DNA of 64,000 nt from Candidatus Latescibacterota bacterium (GTDB lineage Bacteria; Latescibacterota; UBA2968; UBA8231): assembly GCA_022826515.1 (NCBI GenBank), contig JAJDUT010000083.1, positions 67,371-131,370 of the forward strand, in the 5' to 3' direction. The notes under the pieces are model-generated. The model was given only the letters and a program-made list of their open reading frames with translations. It had not been told where the DNA came from and made no database searches. The position numbers and the translations under genes were made by a program. Position 1 is the first letter of the stretch; every line of letters starts with the position of its first letter. This document shows positions 50,384-58,441 of this stretch, in pieces.

Positions 50384-52732
50384 ATGAAAATTTCACTACC
50401 GTCGGTCAGCTTGCTGGCCGGTTTATTGACGCTGTCGGCGCTGTCTTGGGCGCAGGCCGAGCAGGTGCCCGGCCAAGTGTTGGATGCGGCCACGGGTCGG
50501 CCTTTGGAAGGGGCCAATGTGCAGGCCGGGGATAGGGCTACCACTACGGATGCGCAGGGCCGCTTCAAGGTGGAGGTAGCCTTGGGAGATTCTCTCGACA
50601 TTTCCTTTATCGGCTACCAGAGTGCGCGGGTAGCGGTCGTCTTGCCGCTGGTCGTGGCTTTGGAGCGCGCGATTTTGCAAGCACCGGAGGTGGTGGTGGA
50701 AGGCGGCTTGGTGCGCCAGCGGCTCGACCGCTTGGCCGCCAGCGTCACGGTGGTGGATGGGGATCATTCCCGGGCCAGCGGGGCTGGGCACTTGCAGGAC
50801 GCGACCCATGCGGTGCCCAATTTGAATTGGGCCGGCGGCTCGTCCCGGCCGCGCTATTTCCAGATCCGGGGCATTGGCGAGCGCAGTCATTACGCCGGTG
50901 AAGGGCCGCCCAGTTTTTCGGTGGGATTCGTCATGGACGACGTTGACTTGAGTGGCATGGGCACGGCCGGGTTGCTCTTTGACGTCGATCAGGTCGAAGT
51001 CTTCAAAGGCCCTCAGTCAACCATTTTTGGACCCAACGCTTTAGCCGGCCTGATCAATTTGCGCTCGGCCGATCCCCAGCCGGGGTTGGCCGGAGCGGGC
51101 AGCGCCGAGGTGGGCAGCGATGGCTTAGGGCGTTTTTCCGGAGCGGTGAATTTGCCGGTCGGGAACGATTTGGCGCTGCGCGTGGGATACGAGAACGGCC
51201 GTTCCAACGGCTTTCGCAGCAACGTCTTTCTCGACGCCGAAGATACCAATAGCCGGCGCGAGCAGTTGTTGCGCACCAAGGTGAGCTGGACCCCAGCGGC
51301 TGGTCCCGAGGTGTTGGGCACTTTCTTTTGGGCCGATGCGGACAATGGGTACGACGCTTGGGTGCCCGACAACAACGAGGATTTGACCACGTACTCTGAC
51401 AAGCCGGGCAAGGACCGCCAGCAGACGACCGGGGCCTCGCTCAAGAGCACTTGGGGGTTGGGCGCGAGCGGCGCTGAATTGGTCGCGATTACCGCGTTTT
51501 CGCGCAGCGAATTGGAGCACAGCTACGACGGCGATTGGGGTAACGACGAATACTGGCTAGCGGAGCATGGATTCGACCCAGATGTCGAGGGGTGGAGCTA
51601 CGACTTTTTCGACCGCAATGTGCGCGACCGCACGGCTGTCAGCCAAGAGGCCCGGCTCTTGGCTGAGGAACTGGTGGTGGGAGCCTATTGGAAGCGGCTC
51701 GAAGAGGAAGACAATGCCGCGGGCTATTTGTTCGGCGGCGACGCCACGGACCTGAACGGGCGCTACGAGATCGACAATCTAGCTTTTTACGGTCAGTACG
51801 GGCTGGTCTTGGGCGAAAAATTGCGGCTGGAAATCAATGCGCGGCTCGACCGCAGCGACACGGCCTATGAAGGAACGACGACGAATTACGGGGCCGATAG
51901 CACGAGCACTGCGTTTGCTGTCGATCAATGGTTGGGCGGGGGCAAAGCGGCCCTTAGTTACAACTGGGGCTTGGGCCATACCTTATACGCTTCGGCCTCG
52001 CGCGGCTACCGCTCTGGCGGGGTCAACCAGCACCCGTACCTGGCCGCGGAAAACCGCCCCTACGACCCCGAGTACATCGTCAATTTCGAACTCGGCTGGC
52101 GGGTCCGCGGACCGCGCTCTTCTATCGGACTGACCCTGTTCCACGCTCTGCGCTCGGACCAGCAGGTCGAGTTGTCGAGCCAGCAGGATCCGGGCGACCC
52201 CAACAGCTTTTTCTACTTCACGGCCAATGCCGTCAAAGGCCGCAACTCCGGCTTGGAATGGGAGCAGACCGTCCGCCTCCTGCCCCAAGTCGAACTCTTC
52301 GGCTCGGTGGGGCTGCTCACTACTCACATTGATACCTATACCTTCCCCACGGAAGATGGGCCAGTAACGCTGGGCGACCGAGCCGCAGCTCATGCCCCCA
52401 ACTACACCTTTAGCGTGGGCTGCGAATACCGCCATCAGTCGGGTCTGGGGGCGCGGCTGGCCCTGATCGGCATGGACCAATTCTTCTACTCCGATGGCCA
52501 CGACCAAGTCTCAGAGTCTTATCGATTGGTCAACGCCCACATTGCCTACCAGTGGGAAGCATGGTCCGTGCAGCTATGGGGCCGCAACCTGCTCGACGAG
52601 CGCTATGGGGTGCGGGGCTTCTACTTTGGCCTAGAGCCGCCGGATTACGCCGACAAGCTGTATGAAACCTACGGCGACCCGCGCCAAGTCGGCGTGCGGC
52701 TGACGACGCAGTTTTCTTCCTTGGGAAACTGA
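50384..52732 (+). CDS. TonB-dependent receptor, probable thiamine transporter
   Basis: A 782-aa outer-membrane receptor. The ATG at 50384 gives the signal MKISLPSVSLLAGLLTLSALSWAQA. A carboxypeptidase-regulatory-like domain follows (VPGQVLDAATGRPLEGANVQ, about 25-95), then the plug (VSFVMDD-like GFVMDDVDLSG; DQVEVFKGPQSTIFG) and a 22-strand-type barrel (ASRGYRSGGVNQHP, GRNLLDERYGV). Because it is under a TPP riboswitch and is followed four bases later by thiamine diphosphokinase, thiamine or a related pyrimidine/thiazole compound is the likely substrate. No inner-membrane thiamine carrier is encoded here. Confidence 0.93.
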   Translation: MKISLPSVSLLAGLLTLSALSWAQAEQVPGQVLDAATGRPLEGANVQAGDRATTTDAQGRFKVEVALGDSLDISFIGYQSARVAVVLPLVVALERAILQAPEVVVEGGLVRQRLDRLAASVTVVDGDHSRASGAGHLQDATHAVPNLNWAGGSSRPRYFQIRGIGERSHYAGEGPPSFSVGFVMDDVDLSGMGTAGLLFDVDQVEVFKGPQSTIFGPNALAGLINLRSADPQPGLAGAGSAEVGSDGLGRFSGAVNLPVGNDLALRVGYENGRSNGFRSNVFLDAEDTNSRREQLLRTKVSWTPAAGPEVLGTFFWADADNGYDAWVPDNNEDLTTYSDKPGKDRQQTTGASLKSTWGLGASGAELVAITAFSRSELEHSYDGDWGNDEYWLAEHGFDPDVEGWSYDFFDRNVRDRTAVSQEARLLAEELVVGAYWKRLEEEDNAAGYLFGGDATDLNGRYEIDNLAFYGQYGLVLGEKLRLEINARLDRSDTAYEGTTTNYGADSTSTAFAVDQWLGGGKAALSYNWGLGHTLYASASRGYRSGGVNQHPYLAAENRPYDPEYIVNFELGWRVRGPRSSIGLTLFHALRSDQQVELSSQQDPGDPNSFFYFTANAVKGRNSGLEWEQTVRLLPQVELFGSVGLLTTHIDTYTFPTEDGPVTLGDRAAAHAPNYTFSVGCEYRHQSGLGARLALIGMDQFFYSDGHDQVSESYRLVNAHIAYQWEAWSVQLWGRNLLDERYGVRGFYFGLEPPDYADKLYETYGDPRQVGVRLTTQFSSLGN

Positions 52733-52736
52733 AGCT

Positions 52737-53402
52737 GTGAGCGGTCAATCTGCGCTGATCGTCGGCAATGGCGAGCCGCCTTCCCGAGAATTGTTTGCCG
52801 CTTGCGCCCGGGAAGCCGAGCTGATCTTATGCGCCGATGGCGGAGCTAATACCGCCTCGGCGTACGGGTTCACGCCCGATTACGTCGTCGGCGACCTCGA
52901 CTCGGTTAGCAGCCAAAGCAAGGCCGCCCTCGCCGCCGACCGCGTCGTCCTCGTTGACCCCGAGGGCAATGTGGGTACAGATGGCCAAAAAGTCCTCAAC
53001 CACGCTGTCGCCTTGGGCGTTACTCAAGCCGTCCTGCTCGGTTTTACGGGCCGGCGTACCGATCACCTGCTGGGCAATTTGAGTCTGCTCAAGACGTTTG
53101 CCGACCGCCTCACCTTGCGAATAGTTGACGACTACTGCGACATCCGTCTCATCGACCACTGCATTCGCTTTTGCGCCGCTATTGGCCAGAAAATTTCTCT
53201 GTGCCCGCTCGACGGTGCGGCGGAAGGCATTACTACAGAGGGGCTGAAATGGGCCTTGCGGTCCGAGAGCCTCATTCCGGGCGTGCGCGACGGCATCTCC
53301 AATGAGGTAGTGGCCAACCCGGTCGAGATCAGGGTCGGTCGCGGCGATCTGTTGTTGTGCGTGCAGCGGGAAGGGGGTTGCGGCAAGATTGTATTAGAAT
53401 GA
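52737..53402 (+). CDS. thiamine diphosphokinase
   Basis: A 221-aa enzyme that converts thiamine to thiamine diphosphate with ATP. It starts at GTG (52737), four bases after the receptor stop. Motifs are complete: CADGGANTA (34-38 core), VGDLDS (52-56), GFTGRRTDHLLGNL (103-115) and the C-terminal substrate domain (TTEGLKWAL, GISNEVVANPVEIRVGRGDLL). It shares the riboswitch-controlled transcript with the receptor. A short piece of a second copy's tail lies at 55691-55738. Confidence 0.95.
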   Translation: MSGQSALIVGNGEPPSRELFAACAREAELILCADGGANTASAYGFTPDYVVGDLDSVSSQSKAALAADRVVLVDPEGNVGTDGQKVLNHAVALGVTQAVLLGFTGRRTDHLLGNLSLLKTFADRLTLRIVDDYCDIRLIDHCIRFCAAIGQKISLCPLDGAAEGITTEGLKWALRSESLIPGVRDGISNEVVANPVEIRVGRGDLLLCVQREGGCGKIVLE

Positions 53403-53444
53403 TTATATTCGCAAATATATTGTAAGTCACTCAGAGCAATAGCA

Positions 53445-54302
53445 ATGACCGATACATGCGAGAGCCGTAAAACGACGGGAAGACATAAGCCGCTACCAGA
53501 GTTTGCAAGGCCGCCCGTTGTCGAAGTTGCTGTCTCGGTGCAGTTTGATGCGCCGGTCCTCGATGGCCCACTGATCGCGCTTAGATGGGGTCAGGTTCGA
53601 GACCGGTTTCCACTACGTGAAGAAACCTCCCCTCTAACCTCAGCAATTGAGACGTTCGGGGGGCCTCAAGAGCCGCGGATCGAAATTCAGTTCAGCGGTA
53701 CTTCTCCCACCCAACGGTTTTTGATGCTGAGCAACTCTAAAACGAAACTATTGCAAATACAAAAAGATCTATTCGGGTACAGTTGGCGGAAGCTCCAACC
53801 ACAACACGAGTATCCGCGCTACGAAAAAATACGAAGCGACTTCGAGTATGAACTTGCCGACTTCCAGACTTTTCTCTCCGCAGAAGAGCTCGGAACTCTC
53901 TCCCCGGTCCAGTGCGAAGTAACTTATGTCAACGTCATTTTGCCCGGAGGAGATGTCTGGAGCGGACATTCGGAGTTGGGAAGAGTAATTCCTTCGGCGA
54001 TACCCCGCCTTACCGAAGGCTTTCTGCCACCGCCCGAGCAGACGAGATACGCCTCGCAATATGTCATTTCCAGCGAGGGAGATGTCCCTCAAGGCAGGCT
54101 ATATGTAAGTGTCGAACCAACTCATCATATACCGGACAAGATGCCGATGTACCTGATGAAACTCACATTTCGAGGACCCCCCCAAGGGGATGGCACAGAT
54201 GGTATCATCAAGGCTATGAACCTTGGGCATGAGTGGATCGTCCAAGGATTTGCGACGCTAACTTCGAGTGAGATGCACCGCGTTTGGAGGAGGACGAATT
54301 GA
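53445..54302 (+). CDS. TIGR04255-family protein
   Basis: A 285-aa protein with the TIGR04255 profile: FARPPVVEVAVSVQFDAP at the start, RFLMLSNSKTKLLQIQKDLFGYSWRKL, then YPRYEKIRSDFEYEL and VQCEVTYVNVI. Family members occur sporadically across bacteria and have no known function. It is the first of three genes on the same strand (53445-55243), the next one overlapping its stop, with codon and base use less GC-rich than neighbours, consistent with transfer as a cassette. Confidence 0.85.
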   Translation: MTDTCESRKTTGRHKPLPEFARPPVVEVAVSVQFDAPVLDGPLIALRWGQVRDRFPLREETSPLTSAIETFGGPQEPRIEIQFSGTSPTQRFLMLSNSKTKLLQIQKDLFGYSWRKLQPQHEYPRYEKIRSDFEYELADFQTFLSAEELGTLSPVQCEVTYVNVILPGGDVWSGHSELGRVIPSAIPRLTEGFLPPPEQTRYASQYVISSEGDVPQGRLYVSVEPTHHIPDKMPMYLMKLTFRGPPQGDGTDGIIKAMNLGHEWIVQGFATLTSSEMHRVWRRTN

Positions 54303-54847
54303 CAACTATCGCACTTAGCCCTACCCCGAAGTCACAGGAGTGGCCCTTCTCAGACAGTGCTACTTTCGATGACTTTCTAGGAGATCCCCCTTTAGTGCCT
54401 ACGAGTGAGACAATTTCCTCGCCCGACACTGAAATCTACGTCCATGACAACAAGGTAATTGACATCGAGGTACGGCTTACTAGGGGACAAAAACTACACG
54501 CGATGGAATGGTTCTATCCCACGCTTCGTGCGATGGCCGCTCTGCCGTGGTGGACAGACAATTGGAGTTCCGGTGCTACACGTACTCAAGGTGCGGCGAT
54601 TGCCTACATGTTAGAGACATTGCTTGAGGTGCTTGACAGTCAGGCACCGCCTCCCTCTGTCGTGCCTACTTGGAATGGAGGAGTGCAAGTTGAATGGCAT
54701 CGCAACGGCGTTGACCTTGAAATCGAAGTGGATCCAGAGGGAGATATAGACTATTTCTTTAAGAGTCCTGACGAAGAATGCGAAGGGCGAATCAGCGGCG
54801 ATTTTAGTCAATTGTCTGAGTATGCGCGGGCAGTGATTGAAAGTTAG
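54299..54847 (+). CDS. hypothetical partner of TIGR04255 protein
   Basis: A 182-aa protein not assigned to a family. The start is placed at TTG (54299), which overlaps the upstream stop (TTGA) and has GGAGGAGG five bases before it; an ATG at 54284 would lack a ribosome site. The C-terminal part has VPTWNGGVQVEWHRNGVDLEI and EVDPEGDIDYFFKSPDEE, a beta-rich segment seen in genes next to TIGR04255 elsewhere. It is hydrophilic, with no signal peptide or membrane helix. Translational coupling with TIGR04255 suggests a complex. Confidence 0.7.
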   Translation: MTTIALSPTPKSQEWPFSDSATFDDFLGDPPLVPTSETISSPDTEIYVHDNKVIDIEVRLTRGQKLHAMEWFYPTLRAMAALPWWTDNWSSGATRTQGAAIAYMLETLLEVLDSQAPPPSVVPTWNGGVQVEWHRNGVDLEIEVDPEGDIDYFFKSPDEECEGRISGDFSQLSEYARAVIES

Positions 54848-54868
54848 AACTCACTGCGCGAGTAAACG

Positions 54869-55243
54869 ATGGAATTCGACGACGCCAGCATTAGCGACGA
54901 TGAAGTCGTGCTCCGCCGCGTCGCTGAGAATTTCGTTGCTGACGATCAAAATCTCCAAAGGCTTCGGCCTTCGACTCAAGCGTTCAAGCAGGATGGCCCT
55001 GATGGACTCGTTTCCGTGTATCTGTCTTCGGAGACCGACCCAGCTACGGTTGCGGCTGAGGGTCCCGAAAAATACCTAGCGTCTATAAAAGTGGGGGTGC
55101 TACGCAAGTTGGGATTAGGCGTAGTTCGCGATCCCTCGGCGGGCGGTCCTGGGCACTGCGTTATCACTGGTAGGAAGACCAAGGGAAGGCTAAACCGGAT
55201 CGTTTGCGAGGCTGAGTGGGTCAGCGGGTACGCACCGGAATAA
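54869..55243 (+). CDS. hypothetical third gene of TIGR04255 cassette
   Basis: A 124-aa soluble protein starting MEFDDASISDDEVVLRRVAENF, 21 bases after the second cassette gene. Visible features: QAFKQDGPDGLVSVYL in the middle, LGVVRDPSAGGPGHCVITG and a C-terminal AEWVSGYAPE. No known motif. The His/Cys pair in GHCVITG is noted but unassigned. Order and spacing make it part of the same transcript. Function unknown. Confidence 0.65.
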   Translation: MEFDDASISDDEVVLRRVAENFVADDQNLQRLRPSTQAFKQDGPDGLVSVYLSSETDPATVAAEGPEKYLASIKVGVLRKLGLGVVRDPSAGGPGHCVITGRKTKGRLNRIVCEAEWVSGYAPE

Positions 55244-55380
55244 GCTATTCCGCGACTCGCACCTTTTCATCCCGTGTCGTCGGGCCGAACCATCTGACAG
55301 CGCCTCCGATACTCTAAACCCACCAACACCACCGACTATCAGGCCGAGCAGCTAGCGCCTCCGAGGTCGACCGCGCCAAT

Positions 55381-55690
55381 TCACACGCCGAGGTCGACGA
55401 AGAGACGGGCGAAGCCAGCGCGTAACTCATCTTCTTCGTCGCCCCAGAGCGTGCGGCCAGCGGCTGTGAGACGGAAGCCGCAATCGGAAACCCTCGATCA
55501 TGGGTGCCCAAGAGCGCTCGCCGCACTCCGCCTCGTGCAAAATCTGCTTGTAGTGGTCAATGGAGACGCGAATCGTCAGTCGGTCGTCGTGTGCCTCGCG
55601 CAGCCGCAGCAGGCCGTCGGCGCACTTCATCATCGGCCGCATGGCATTGGTCAGCACCAAACTCTCAAAGCCCCGTTCCAGCGCGTCTCT
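55381..55690 (-). pseudogene. radical SAM gene remnant with frameshift
   Basis: The minus strand reads DALERGFESLVLTNAMRPMM, KCADGLLRLREAHDDRLTIR and VSIDHYKQILHEAECGERSW, the mid part of a radical SAM-type enzyme. After MIEGFR the frame shifts; a neighbouring frame continues GFRLTAAGRTLWGDEEDEL and RAGFARLFVDLGV to a stop at 55381. The CxxxCxxC part is absent, as the 5' end stops at about 55690. It is therefore a truncated and frameshifted pseudogene. Confidence 0.65.
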
Positions 55691-55738
55691 GTGTGCGTAC
55701 AGCGGGAGGGAGGCTCTGGCGAAATTCTGGTGGGATGA
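55691..55738 (+). pseudogene. tail of a second thiamine diphosphokinase gene
   Basis: The final codons read CVQREGGSGEILVG and a stop, matching the end of the thiamine diphosphokinase at 52737-53402 (CVQREGGCGKIVLE). At DNA level 34 of 47 aligned bases agree in the same frame. Nothing upstream continues the match; the adjoining DNA is the radical SAM remnant on the other strand. Probably a leftover from a duplication or a rearrangement. Confidence 0.5.
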
Positions 55739-55772
55739 GTAGGTTGTCTGCTGCATAGAAAGGAGAACCACC

Positions 55773-56849
55773 ATGAAGAAGCACACAGTAGCCATCATCG
55801 GCCTCGGCCGCATGGGCAGCACCATTGACGACGAAGGGCACGGCGATGTGCCCTATTCGGTCGCAGCTGCGACTAGGGCGAGCGAGCGGCTGGAGCTCGT
55901 GGCTGGAGCGGATCTCTTGCCGGATAAACGCGATGCGTTTCAAAGCCGCTGGGGGACAGCCGTGTACGAGGACTTCCGCGACATGATCGGCCGCGAAAAG
56001 CCAGACCTCGTCGCCATCTGCACGGCGGCCTGTTTGCCCAAGCCCGCCAGAGAAGCGCCAGACGCGAGCTTTCGCGGCGATTCGCACGCCGATCTAGCGG
56101 TGGCAGTGGCCGATATGGGCGTGCCGATGATCTACCTCGAAAAGGCCATGGCCAGCTCAATGGAGCGCGCTGACGAAATCCGCGATGCCGTAAAGCGCAA
56201 CAACGCGCTCTTCAACACGGGCGTCCTGCGCCGCTTTGACAACCGCTACGACGTGGTCAAGGACGCGGTCGCCGCCGGTCAGGTCGGCGAGGTGCGGGCC
56301 GTGATTCACTACGCCGGTTCCAGCCTGATGCACGGGCACATCCATTCGATCGACACGGTGTCCTATCTCATCGGCGATCCGGCGATTGAAGCGGTGCGCG
56401 GCGAACTGTTGCCGCGCGGCTTGCAAGTCGAGGGCAATCACATTCCGTCCGATCCCTTGGCTACCTATCAACTGCGCTTTGCCAACGGCGTTGAGGCGTG
56501 GTCCATTCCCGCGGCCCCGTGGGAATTCGAAGTCATCGGCTCAGAGGGTGCGATACGCTCGTGCAACAATGGGGCCAACGTTTTACTGCGCCAGCCCGGC
56601 GCGGCGCAAGGACGGCGCGTCTCGTGGGCAGAGGTGCCCGTCGATCCGGTGACGCCGCGCAGTACGACGCAGTGTTGCTTGGAGGATTTGGTCGCGGCGC
56701 GCGAATCCGGCCAACCTACGCGCGGCCACATCGACGTGACGCACCACATCACAGAAGCTACCATCGCCGTCGCCGAGAGCCACCGCCAAGGCGGCGCTTG
56801 GGTGGAGTTGCCCCTGCCTATGCGCGACTTGTACATTTTTCACGTCTAG
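55773..56849 (+). CDS. Gfo/Idh/MocA-family oxidoreductase
   Basis: A 358-aa NAD(P)-dependent dehydrogenase of sugars or cyclitols. Rossmann motif AIIGLGRMGS (8-16). The usual catalytic E-K-P appears as E123-K-A125 (YLEKAMASS). The second motif with active-site Asp/His is HGHIHSIDTVSYLIG. The C-terminal alpha/beta domain has VEVIGSEGAI-like FEVIGSEGAIRS. AGGAG lies nine bases before the ATG. It is the first of several co-oriented catabolic-type genes; substrate not inferred. Confidence 0.92.
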   Translation: MKKHTVAIIGLGRMGSTIDDEGHGDVPYSVAAATRASERLELVAGADLLPDKRDAFQSRWGTAVYEDFRDMIGREKPDLVAICTAACLPKPAREAPDASFRGDSHADLAVAVADMGVPMIYLEKAMASSMERADEIRDAVKRNNALFNTGVLRRFDNRYDVVKDAVAAGQVGEVRAVIHYAGSSLMHGHIHSIDTVSYLIGDPAIEAVRGELLPRGLQVEGNHIPSDPLATYQLRFANGVEAWSIPAAPWEFEVIGSEGAIRSCNNGANVLLRQPGAAQGRRVSWAEVPVDPVTPRSTTQCCLEDLVAARESGQPTRGHIDVTHHITEATIAVAESHRQGGAWVELPLPMRDLYIFHV

Positions 56850-56889
56850 AGACAAAACGCTTACAAGGCACCCACGACAAAGGATACAC

Positions 56890-57678
56890 ATGTTATTAAA
56901 AGCAGGCATATTTCTCGACATGGAGAATCTCAATCGCTGCGGCGGCCACGGCATCCAGTTTCGCCAGATCAAGGCCCTCGTGGAGGCGCAGCAGGCGGTT
57001 GTGGTGCGGGCCAATGCCTATATGGCCGTTGACCGCGAGCGCGAAAGCATGGATCCAGAGTACCGCCAAAAGAGGGAAACGTATCGCAATCGAGCGCGGC
57101 GGGAAGGCTACCATATAATTCTCAAGGAAGTGCGGCGCTATCTCACCACCGAAGGTGAGACCGTCGTCAAGGCCGACGCCGATCTAGAACTGGCCATCGA
57201 TGCTCTGTTGCAGTCGGAGAATTTGGATTACGTGTTGTTAGGCACGGGCGATGGCGATTTTGTGCGCTTGGTGCGCGCCCTGCAAAACCGGGGCAAGCGG
57301 GTCGATCTGCTGTCTTTTATGAACACCAGCACCCAACTGCGCCAAGAGGTAGATTACCACTTTTCTGGGTACTTGGTGCCCGGCATTCTGTTCCCTGAGC
57401 GCGGTCCAACCCAGCGCCTGCGCGGCATCCTCCACGCGGTCAACGAGGAGAAAGGCTACGGGTTCTTGACCGCGCAGATCGACTTGGGGTTGGACACCGT
57501 ACGCGAGGATATTTTTCTCCACATTACCGACCTGCGCACGGCCAGAGGTGGGGTGGTGTCCAACGCGGACTTTGCCCAGTTGAGGATGCGGGGCGCGACT
57601 ATCGAGTTTGAGATGGAGGACGACGGCGACCGGAAGAAGGCCGTCAATGCCATAGAATTCCGACCGGAGTTGCTGTGA
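56890..57678 (+). CDS. NYN-domain protein fused to cold-shock-like domain
   Basis: A 262-aa protein. Residues 1-165 form a LabA/DUF88-type NYN (PIN-like) nuclease domain: D10 and N13 (GIFLDMENLN), D96/D98 (VKADADLELAIDAL) and the D121/D123 motif (LGTGDGDFVRLVRAL). Residues about 175-258 are an OB-fold cold-shock-like domain with RNP1-type EKGYGFLTA (188-193) and RNP2-type DIFLHIT (207-212). This suggests an RNA nuclease with an attached RNA-binding domain. It precedes the SGNH hydrolase gene by five bases. Confidence 0.85.
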   Translation: MLLKAGIFLDMENLNRCGGHGIQFRQIKALVEAQQAVVVRANAYMAVDRERESMDPEYRQKRETYRNRARREGYHIILKEVRRYLTTEGETVVKADADLELAIDALLQSENLDYVLLGTGDGDFVRLVRALQNRGKRVDLLSFMNTSTQLRQEVDYHFSGYLVPGILFPERGPTQRLRGILHAVNEEKGYGFLTAQIDLGLDTVREDIFLHITDLRTARGGVVSNADFAQLRMRGATIEFEMEDDGDRKKAVNAIEFRPELL

Positions 57679-57682
57679 GGCG

Positions 57683-58420
57683 ATGACAATGAAGAAGGAC
57701 TGGTGCGCCGAGGAATTTCGCTGCATGGTCGCCCTCGGCGAGAGCACCACGGCTGGCGGCTGGAGCACCGCTCCCGATCGCTGCTGGGTGCCTTTCCTGG
57801 GCGCGCTCATCAACGACTTTCAGACCACGCCTATGCGGGTCGTCAACTCTGGAATCGGTGCCAACCTCATCGCCAAGCGCAGCCCGGCGTATGAGGAGAG
57901 CGGCAAGCCGGCTGCCGACGAGCGCCTCGACAAACACGTCCTCTCCCACGACCCCGACCTGCTCGCGATTTCCTATGGCCTCAACGACGCCCGGGGCGGT
58001 ACGCCATTGGCCCAGTTTTGCGAGGACCTCGCCCTGCTCGTGGGGCGCGTGCGCCAATTCGGGAATCCGCTCATCCTGTTGCTTGGACCCTACTTCATGA
58101 CCGATTTCACCGTTGGGGGGAAGACTTGGAGCCACGCCGATCTGCCCCTATTCAGGCGCTTCAACGCGGCCACGGCCGAGGTGGCGGCACAACTCGACTG
58201 TCTGTACGTCGATCTGCTGGCCGCGAGCGGTGAAGCGCCTTGGATGGTCCACTACGACGGCGTGCACCAGAACGACCTCGGCCACCGGATCGTCGCCAAC
58301 CGCATCTTCGAGGTGCTGGCCCAGCATTGTTCCTGCTTGGCGAAGCGAACTCGGCAGGCCGAGCAGACCAGTCCGAGGTGGAGGGACGAGTCGGTGTTGA
58401 AGTCCGACTACGGCTTCTGA
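57683..58420 (+). CDS. SGNH/GDSL-family hydrolase
   Basis: A 245-aa esterase/lipase-like hydrolase. Block I is ALGESTTAGG with nucleophile S21; block II has NSGIGANL; block III is SYGLND with N101; block V has D192-G-V-H195 (YDGVHQNDLG). No signal peptide, so cytoplasmic. Likely substrates are acetylated sugars or similar esters. It starts five bases after the NYN gene and ends 21 bases before the next oxidoreductase, so it probably shares its transcript with them. Confidence 0.9.
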   Translation: MTMKKDWCAEEFRCMVALGESTTAGGWSTAPDRCWVPFLGALINDFQTTPMRVVNSGIGANLIAKRSPAYEESGKPAADERLDKHVLSHDPDLLAISYGLNDARGGTPLAQFCEDLALLVGRVRQFGNPLILLLGPYFMTDFTVGGKTWSHADLPLFRRFNAATAEVAAQLDCLYVDLLAASGEAPWMVHYDGVHQNDLGHRIVANRIFEVLAQHCSCLAKRTRQAEQTSPRWRDESVLKSDYGF

Positions 58421-58441
58421 CCAAAAGGAGGTATGAGCGCC

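Noticed and set aside
55427..55825. 132-codon minus-strand frame as an intact gene
   Set aside because: It is a radical SAM fragment flanked by unrelated translation on both sides, with a frameshift; listed as pseudogene.
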